From positions 1 through 64,000 of the forward strand of contig JBDIVS010000016.1 in assembly GCA_039794245.1 (NCBI GenBank): 64,000 nucleotides of DNA, read 5' to 3'. Positions 58,228 to 64,000 of this stretch are shown here, piece after piece; positions within the stretch are counted from its first letter, which is position 1; each line of letters begins with the position of its first letter. The position numbers and the translations under genes are program-made. Under the pieces are notes generated by a model. The model saw only the letters and a list, made by a program, of their open reading frames with translations, ran no database searches and was not told the DNA's origin. Source of the DNA: DAITQM01 sp039794245. Its GTDB lineage: Bacteria; Pseudomonadota; Gammaproteobacteria; Xanthomonadales; Wenzhouxiangellaceae.

Positions 58228-58590
58228 ATGGCCATGCAGCCCCTTCCGAACAATGGCACGCCGCCGGGCCGCGGGCGAAAGATCGCTGGCGCTGTCGCGT
58301 CGAACCTCGCACTGCTGGGCGCCGCCGCGGCACTGTGGGCCTGGTTCGATTACCGTTACGTCAGCCAATACCGGCCGCCGGCCGAGATGCGGCAGCTCAC
58401 CGGCTGGCTGTTCAATGCCCTGCCGCCGGCGGCCCTGGTGCTCAATTTCTGGCTGTTCCGCCGGTTGCAGCCACCCGTCCGCCTCGGACTGGCGCTCATT
58501 GCCGCGCTCGCCCTCGGCGGCCTCGCCTGGGTTCTGTTTCAGACCCTCGGCGTGCGCTTCCACCTGATGATCGGCGGCGCGCTGCACTGA
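58228..58590 (+). CDS. Small membrane protein, unknown
   Basis: The 120-residue product has about three to four hydrophobic segments (NLALLGAAAALWAWFDY, WLFNALPPAALVLNFWLF, LGLALIAALALGGLAWVLF) and a short soluble C-terminus. GAGG lies six bases upstream of the ATG at 58228; a GTG at 58222 and ATG at 58234 are alternatives. It follows hemJ by seven bases, so it is probably co-transcribed. No family recognised. Confidence 0.6.
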   Translation: MAMQPLPNNGTPPGRGRKIAGAVASNLALLGAAAALWAWFDYRYVSQYRPPAEMRQLTGWLFNALPPAALVLNFWLFRRLQPPVRLGLALIAALALGGLAWVLFQTLGVRFHLMIGGALH

Positions 58591-58597
58591 GTCCGGA

Positions 58598-59033
58598 TCA
58601 TGAACCCAACAGTTGCACGAAGGTAGCCGGCGCGTTGGCCTCGAGGATCGGCACAAAAGCCCGGGGATGGCGAGCAGCCCGCAGACATTGACCTCGAATT
58701 CGCGCCGCAAAGTCGGTATCGCCGCGGCCTCCAACGCCCCGGCATTCTCGAGAACGCCGGCATTGTTGATCACGATGTGGGTATCGCCCGCCTCGCGGGC
58801 GGCGCGTTCGATCGTCTCAGGATCGGTCATTTCGATTTCGATCGGCACGATCCGTGTAGCGCCGCCGGCCGGCAGCGCAGCGGCCTTGTCCAGCCGGCGG
58901 ACGCCGGCATAGACCTTGGCCGCCCGCGTTGCACCGCCGCCTCGACCAGGGCCAGCCCGGTGCCACGGTTGGCACCGGTGATCAAAAGGGTCTTGCCTGC
59001 AACAGTCGAGATCTTGCCGGCCGAGATCATCAT
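58598..59033 (-). pseudogene. Short-chain dehydrogenase remnant, frameshifted and truncated
   Basis: The start MMISAGKISTVAGKTLLITGANRGTGLALVE holds the SDR TGxxxGxG motif. The next part continues in another frame: AAKVYAGVRRLDKAAAL, VINNAGVLENAGALEA and FEVNVCGLLAIPG. A third frame then gives FVPILEANAPATFVQLLGS before a TGA at 58598. At least two frameshifts and loss of the catalytic Tyr-x-x-x-Lys half make it nonfunctional. Confidence 0.75.
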
Positions 59034-59149
59034 CGTTTCCCCTATAAGTAAATGATGCAACCTGATCTTGGAACGGCGCCACCTGAACCCAAGCGCGGCC
59101 ATTGTGACTCTGCTACGATGCCGATTTTAGATGGACACCGAGGGCTACG

Positions 59150-60184
59150 ATGAACGACAAGCCACAACCCGCTTTCGCAGTCAATTTCTCGCGCCTGTTC
59201 ACCGCCTGGCTGGCCGAAGTCGGCGCCAGCATCGCCTGCACGACGTACCAGGCCGGTAAGGTGTTTCTGTTCGGCCTCGGAGCGCAGGGGGTATCGACGG
59301 CGGAACGGACGTTTGCCCGCTGCATGGGGCTGGCGGCGCGGGCCGACCGCTTTTATCTCGCCAGCTTGTACCAGCTCTGGCGCTTCAACAACGTCATCGA
59401 CTGCGGCGAGGATTATCAGGGTTACGACCGGCTGTACGTACCACACGTCGGCTGGACCACCGGCGATGTCGATATCCACGACATCGGCATCGCCGCCGAC
59501 GGCCGGCCGGTCTTCGTCAACACGCTGTTCAGTTGCCTGGCCCGGCCGGCCGAACACTGCAATTTCGAGGTCGTCTGGAAACCGCCGTTCATCAGCAAGC
59601 TGGCGGCCGAGGACCGCTGCCATCTGAACGGCCTGGCGATGTACGAGGGCGAACCGGCCTGGGTGACGCTGATCAGCCGCGCCGACGTCGCCGAGGGCTG
59701 GCGCGATCACCGCAAAAACGGCGGCCTGGTGATGGATGTGCGCAACGACGAAGTCGTCGCCGAGGGCCTGTCGATGCCGCATTCGCCGCGCTGGTACCGG
59801 CAGAAACTGTGGCTTTTGAATTCGGGCAGCGGCGAGTTGGGCTACATCGATTTCGCCAGCAGCCGTTTCGAGCCGGTGTGCTTCCTGCCGGGCTACGCCC
59901 GCGGCCTGGCTTTTGTCGGCGATTACGCCCTGGCCGGCCTGTCGAAAGCGCGCAATCAATCGTTCAGCGGCCTGGCCCTCGACCGCGGCCTCGAAGCGCG
60001 CGGCGCCGAGGCACGCTGCGGCATCGCCGTCGTCGATCTGCGCAGCGGCGACCTGGTCCACAACATCCGCTTCGAGGGGATCATCGAGGAGCTGTACGAC
60101 GTCGCCGTGCTCCCCGACACCCGCCGGCCGCTGCTCCTCGGCTTCAAGACCGACGAGATCAAGCGGATGATCCGGCCGGGATGA
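59150..60184 (+). CDS. TIGR03032 family protein
   Basis: The 344-residue protein matches the family around AVNFSRLFTAWLAEVGASIA, YQAGKVFLFGLGAQG, GDVDIHDIGIAADGRPVF and WLLNSGSGELGYID. The family, often DUF4915-like, looks like a WD-type beta-propeller of unknown role, found next to TPR or secreted-protein genes in other bacteria. It is followed after 132 bases by a TonB receptor. No signal peptide is visible. Confidence 0.85.
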   Translation: MNDKPQPAFAVNFSRLFTAWLAEVGASIACTTYQAGKVFLFGLGAQGVSTAERTFARCMGLAARADRFYLASLYQLWRFNNVIDCGEDYQGYDRLYVPHVGWTTGDVDIHDIGIAADGRPVFVNTLFSCLARPAEHCNFEVVWKPPFISKLAAEDRCHLNGLAMYEGEPAWVTLISRADVAEGWRDHRKNGGLVMDVRNDEVVAEGLSMPHSPRWYRQKLWLLNSGSGELGYIDFASSRFEPVCFLPGYARGLAFVGDYALAGLSKARNQSFSGLALDRGLEARGAEARCGIAVVDLRSGDLVHNIRFEGIIEELYDVAVLPDTRRPLLLGFKTDEIKRMIRPG

Positions 60185-60316
60185 CCCCGCTCACCCCGTA
60201 AACCCGGTCACGGGGATGTCATGTGACAGCCCGATCTGGTATCTTCAGCAAACGGCAGCCGCGCCGCAGCCGATCGAAGACGCAGCGCCGTTTCACTATC
60301 GTTTGGGAGAGTCATC

Positions 60317-62572
60317 ATGCATGCCATTTGTGGTATCCGGCGGGTGTGCACCTGCGCCCTGCCCATGGTCGTAACGCTTTTCGCCGCACCGGTCAACGCC
60401 CAGAACACCGATCGCGAGCGGGATGAGACCGCCGCACCCAAGGCCCTCGAACCCGTCACGGTCACGTCGCAGAAACGCGAGGAAAACCTCCAGGAAGTAC
60501 CCGCCTCGGTCGCCGTGCTGAACAGCGAGACCTTGAACATCCTCGGCTCGGCCGGCGACGACATCCGCTTCCTGTCGTCGCGCCTGCCCAGCCTGCAGAT
60601 CGAGTCGTCGTTCGGCCGCGCTTTTCCGCGTTTTTACATCCGCGGCCTCGGCAACGTCGATTTCGACCTCAACGCCTCGCAACCGGTGTCGCTGGTCTAT
60701 GACGGCGTGGTCCAGGAAAACCCGATCCTCAAGGGTTTCCCGATTTTCGACCTGGAGCGCATCGAGAATCTGCGCGGCCCGCAGGGCACGCTGTTCGGCC
60801 GCAACACGCCGGCCGGCACCGTCAAGTTCGAATCGCGCCGGCCGTCCGAGATATTTAGCGGCTACGCGCAACTTTCATACGGCTCATTCAACAGCGTCAA
60901 TTTCGAGGGCGCGGTCGGCGGCGGGATCGCCGACGGCTGGTCGTCCCGGCTGGCGGTACTGTATCAGCACCGCGACGATTTTGTCGATAACACCTTCACC
61001 GGCGAGAACGACGCGCTGGAAGGCTACGACGAGGCCGCCGGCCGCGTGCAGTTGCTTTTCGACCGCGGCGGACCGTTCAGCGCCCTGTTCAATATCCACT
61101 TCCGGACCCTCGACGGCACCGCCCGGCTGTTCCGCGCCAATATCATCGAACCGGGCACCAACGAGCTCATCGACGGCTTCAAGCGCAAGGAAATCGCCGT
61201 CGATGGCGACAACTTCCAGGATCTCGACGCGGTCGGCGGTTCGGTGACGCTGGACTACGACTTCGGCGATTTCCTGCTCACTTCGATCAGTGGCGCCGAA
61301 ACGGTCGATATCCTGAGCCACGGCGATATCGACGCTGGTTTCGGCGCCTCGTTCGCCCCGCCCTTCGGCCCGGGCTTCATCCCGTTCCCGGCCGAATCGG
61401 CCGACGGCCTGCCCGAGCATATCCAGTTCTCGCAGGAGCTGCGCCTGGCCTCGGACCGGCCCGAAGACCGTTTCGGCTGGATATTCGGCCTGTATTATTT
61501 CTACGAAGACATCACGGTCGACAGCTTCAATTTCGACACTCTGGCCGGCGGCGTGCAGAACGGCTTCGCGCAGCAGATGCAGACGACCAACGCCTACGCC
61601 GCGTTCTTCTCGCTCGATTACGAACTGACCGAGCGGCTCAAGCTGCGCGGCGGATTTCGTGTCTCACGCGACAAGAAGAGCTTCAGCGCCGAGCGCACCG
61701 AATCGCCGATCGGCGCCGGAGCGACCGGTTTGTTGACCGCCCGTCCCAGGGACACCGAGTACAGTTGGGATTTCAGCCTTGCCTACCAGGCCAGCGACGA
61801 GACCAATCTGTACGCCCGCGCGGCGCGCGGTTTCCGCGCGCCGAGCATCCAGGGCCGGCTTTTGTTCGGCGACGAAATCTCGGTGGCCGATACCGAAACC
61901 CTGCTCTCCTTCGAAGCCGGGATCAAATCGCTTTTCGCTGACCGCCGCTTCCGCTTCAATCTCTCGGGCTTCGTCTATTCGGTTGACGATCAGCAACTGA
62001 CAGCGGTCGGCGGGCAGGCCAATTTCAACCGCCTGGTCAACGCCGACAATACCGAAGGGCGCGGTTTCGAGATGGAACTCGAAACCTTCGTCAACCGCTA
62101 CCTGACCCTGACTGCCGGCGTCAGCTTCAACGACACCGAGATCGACGACGAAACCCTGGCGATCCAGCCGTGCGGCGGTGGCTGCACGGTGCTCGACCCG
62201 GAAGGGCCGGTGCCGGGCACCGTGTTGATCGACGGCAACCGCCTGCCACAGGCGCCGCGCTGGGTAGCCAACGGCACCTTGCGTTACGGCCTGCCGCTCG
62301 GTAACGGCGAGGCGTTTTTCTTCACCGACTGGGCGTACCGCACGGCGGTCAATTTCTTTCTCTACGATTCGGTCGAATTCCGCGGCGAATCACTGCTCGA
62401 AGGCGGCGTGCGGCTCGGTTACGGCTGGGACGCGAACCGCCAGGAAGCGGCGTTTTTCATCCGCAACGTCACCGACAACCGGACCATCGTCGGCGGCATC
62501 GACTTCAACAACCTGACCGGTTTCGTCAACGAACCGCGAACCTGGGGAGTCGAATACACCTACAACTTCTGA
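60317..62572 (+). CDS. TonB-dependent receptor
   Basis: The 751-residue protein has a signal peptide (ending VNAQNT), a TonB-box-like EPVTVTSQKREENLQEVPASVAVL, a plug domain with VYDGVVQENPILKGFPIFDLERIENLRGPQGTLFGRNTPAG in pieces, and a C-terminal 22-strand barrel ending NEPRTWGVEYTYNF. The last residue is Phe, as usual for outer-membrane insertion. Substrate is not inferable; the Cys-rich GGGCTVLD loop near residue 615 is uncommon. It has no FecA-type signalling extension. Confidence 0.9.
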   Translation: MHAICGIRRVCTCALPMVVTLFAAPVNAQNTDRERDETAAPKALEPVTVTSQKREENLQEVPASVAVLNSETLNILGSAGDDIRFLSSRLPSLQIESSFGRAFPRFYIRGLGNVDFDLNASQPVSLVYDGVVQENPILKGFPIFDLERIENLRGPQGTLFGRNTPAGTVKFESRRPSEIFSGYAQLSYGSFNSVNFEGAVGGGIADGWSSRLAVLYQHRDDFVDNTFTGENDALEGYDEAAGRVQLLFDRGGPFSALFNIHFRTLDGTARLFRANIIEPGTNELIDGFKRKEIAVDGDNFQDLDAVGGSVTLDYDFGDFLLTSISGAETVDILSHGDIDAGFGASFAPPFGPGFIPFPAESADGLPEHIQFSQELRLASDRPEDRFGWIFGLYYFYEDITVDSFNFDTLAGGVQNGFAQQMQTTNAYAAFFSLDYELTERLKLRGGFRVSRDKKSFSAERTESPIGAGATGLLTARPRDTEYSWDFSLAYQASDETNLYARAARGFRAPSIQGRLLFGDEISVADTETLLSFEAGIKSLFADRRFRFNLSGFVYSVDDQQLTAVGGQANFNRLVNADNTEGRGFEMELETFVNRYLTLTAGVSFNDTEIDDETLAIQPCGGGCTVLDPEGPVPGTVLIDGNRLPQAPRWVANGTLRYGLPLGNGEAFFFTDWAYRTAVNFFLYDSVEFRGESLLEGGVRLGYGWDANRQEAAFFIRNVTDNRTIVGGIDFNNLTGFVNEPRTWGVEYTYNF

Positions 62573-62604
62573 CGATATCGCGTTATCGCCTATTATGGCG
62601 CTCC

Positions 62605-63942
62605 ATGACAGCAGGACAACAACCGGCGAACAGCGGGGGGAGCCGACGCCCGATCGTTTTTTCCAGCCGCCTCGGCATGCTGCTGACGATGATCGGCGTC
62701 GCGGTCGGGCTCGGCAATGTCTGGCGCTTTCCGTACATGATGGGCAGTTACGGCGGCAGCGCCTTTCTGATCGTTTATCTCTGTTTCGCGCTGCTGCTTG
62801 CGGCACCGGCGTTGAGCGCCGAATGGGCACTCGGCCGGCTGCTCGGCGCCGGCCCGCCGGCGGCGTATGTGCAGGCCTTCGGGCGGCGATTCGGCCTGGC
62901 CGCCGGCGGGCTTTTGTTCGTCACCGTGCTGGTCGCCGATTCGTATTACCTGGTGGTCATCGCCCAGATTCTGTTGACCGGCGGCTTTGCGTTCTATCCC
63001 GGCTTTACGACCGGCGATGCGGCGGTATTCCGCGCCCTGCTCGCCAGCGGCACGGTGCAATATGCCGTGGCGCTGGCGCTGTTGCTGTTCAGCCTGTGGG
63101 TGATCGGCCGCGGTCTGAACCGCGGCATCGAGCATCTGAGCCGGCTGGTGATGCCCGGTTTCGCGCTGGTGATGTTGTATTTGATTTTCAACGCCCTCGC
63201 CCTGCCCGGGGCGTTCGCCGCGCTCGGCGCGTTTCTCCGCCCGGATTTCGCCGCGCTCGGCGCCCGCGACATCTTCGCGGCGCTCGGCCAGGCGTTTTTC
63301 TCGCTTGGCCTCGGCGGCACGTTCCATGTCGTTTACGGCAGTTACCTTACGGCCGGCCAGCGCCTGCCCGGGTCAGCGCTGGCCACCGCTCTCGGCGACA
63401 CCGCCGCGGCGCTGCTCGCCGCGCTGTTCATCGTCCCGACAGCGCTCGTCTTCAGCCTCGATCTGGCCGAAGGGCCGGGTCTGATTTTTTCGACTTTGCC
63501 CCACCTGTTCGCCCGGCTGCCGGCCGGCGGCTGGCTCGGCGCGGCGTTTTTGTTCGCCCTGGCCGGCGTTGCGCTGTTGTCCAATATCGCGGCGCTGGAA
63601 GTCGCCGCCGCGGCGCTGCGCCGGAACCATCCGGAGCGGCAGGGCCGGATCCTGGCGGCCATCTTTGCGATCGAAGCCGTGCTGATCCTGCCGAGCGCCT
63701 ACGACAACGGCCTGATCGGCCTGCTCGACCTGATCTTCGGTTCGGGCATGCAGGTCCTGGGCAGCCTGCTGGCCCTCGTCGCGCTCGGCTGGGCGCTCGG
63801 CAGAGAACGGGCGGCGGCGGCGCTCTTCGGCAAGCTGCCGAACCGCTGGCAACGCGGCTATACTGCGTGGATCCGCTGGATGATTCCGCTCGTCCTGGCG
63901 GCCATCATGATTGGCTGGCTGGCCGAACGGACGGGACACTGA
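62605..63942 (+). CDS. Sodium-dependent transporter (SNF/NSS family)
   Basis: The 445-residue protein has about 12 membrane helices and the NSS signature GVAVGLGNVWRFPYMMGSYGG, with sodium-site residues, followed by the family end IRWMIPLVLAAIMIGWL. Such proteins import amino acids or related amines. It follows the TonB receptor by 32 bases and may be co-transcribed, suggesting uptake of a common substrate. Confidence 0.88.
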   Translation: MTAGQQPANSGGSRRPIVFSSRLGMLLTMIGVAVGLGNVWRFPYMMGSYGGSAFLIVYLCFALLLAAPALSAEWALGRLLGAGPPAAYVQAFGRRFGLAAGGLLFVTVLVADSYYLVVIAQILLTGGFAFYPGFTTGDAAVFRALLASGTVQYAVALALLLFSLWVIGRGLNRGIEHLSRLVMPGFALVMLYLIFNALALPGAFAALGAFLRPDFAALGARDIFAALGQAFFSLGLGGTFHVVYGSYLTAGQRLPGSALATALGDTAAALLAALFIVPTALVFSLDLAEGPGLIFSTLPHLFARLPAGGWLGAAFLFALAGVALLSNIAALEVAAAALRRNHPERQGRILAAIFAIEAVLILPSAYDNGLIGLLDLIFGSGMQVLGSLLALVALGWALGRERAAAALFGKLPNRWQRGYTAWIRWMIPLVLAAIMIGWLAERTGH

Positions 63943-63960
63943 ACCGCAGGAACTCAACAA

Positions 63961-64000
63961 TGCACTCGGCACAGGAACACGGCATCAAGGCGCTGAACCA
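63961..64000 (+). CDS. Start of an unidentified gene, cut by the window end
   Basis: ATG at 63961 lies 18 bases after the transporter stop and opens MHSAQEHGIKALN before the window ends. AGGAA precedes it by about eight bases. Too short to identify. Its close position suggests the same transcript as the transporter. Confidence 0.4.

Overview
This is a GC-rich chromosomal window that reads as a gammaproteobacterium. The housekeeping order is typical of that class: sspB-sspA-petC-petB-petA, then purF-cvpA-SPOR protein-folC-accD-trpA-trpB-trpF-truA-fimV-asd-aroC-prmB. IPTL-CTERM proteins, TonB receptors and many lineage-specific secreted proteins suggest an environmental lineage. I would not name a genus from sequence alone. 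I saw no rRNA, tRNA or CRISPR repeat array.

Positions 1-12,012 are an accessory or defence island, all on the minus strand. In transcription order it holds a WYL-domain regulator, a DGQHR (DndB-like) protein, a HIRAN protein, two tiny coupled ORFs, cas3 (helicase then C-terminal HD), an AbiEii/MNT-like nucleotidyltransferase, csx17/cas8g, csb1/cas7, csb2/cas5-6, a 62-aa ORF, and a Cas10/Cmr2-palm-like gene cut off by an IS66-family end at position 503. The core is a type I-G (formerly I-U) CRISPR effector without cas1, cas2, cas4 or an array. Two points stand out. Csx17 carries an extra N-terminal segment of about 50 residues that resembles the small proteins usually paired with such nucleotidyltransferases. 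A Cas10-like gene is also translationally coupled to the end of a type I operon.

Positions 12,345-35,000 are mostly core metabolism on the minus strand: a small basic protein, an exported amidohydrolase (plus strand), an MFS transporter, stringent starvation proteins, the cytochrome bc1 complex, an outer-membrane protein, purine and tryptophan synthesis, folate, fatty-acid, cell-envelope (fimV) and aspartate-family genes, and chorismate synthase with PrmB. A Sco1-like copper chaperone and phosphatidylserine decarboxylase follow on the plus strand.

Positions 36,300-39,985 are a decayed, repeat-rich patch: a vapC remnant, a seven-repeat FG-GAP protein with an IPTL-CTERM sorting tail, a second IPTL-CTERM gene cut off by an IS110 remnant, and a 175-bp direct repeat shared by the two IPTL tails.

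Positions 39,986-64,000 mix core and accessory genes: xseA, a YigZ protein, a secreted metzincin, a lytic transglycosylase, glycerate kinase, sbcB, an acetyl-CoA hydrolase/transferase, a zinc-uptake-like operon lacking an ATPase, a glycosyltransferase, an ampE-nudC-erpA operon with a candidate small RNA or attenuated leader upstream, hemJ, a TIGR03032 protein, a TonB receptor and a sodium-dependent transporter. Two pseudogenes (a secreted protein and an SDR) lie between them.
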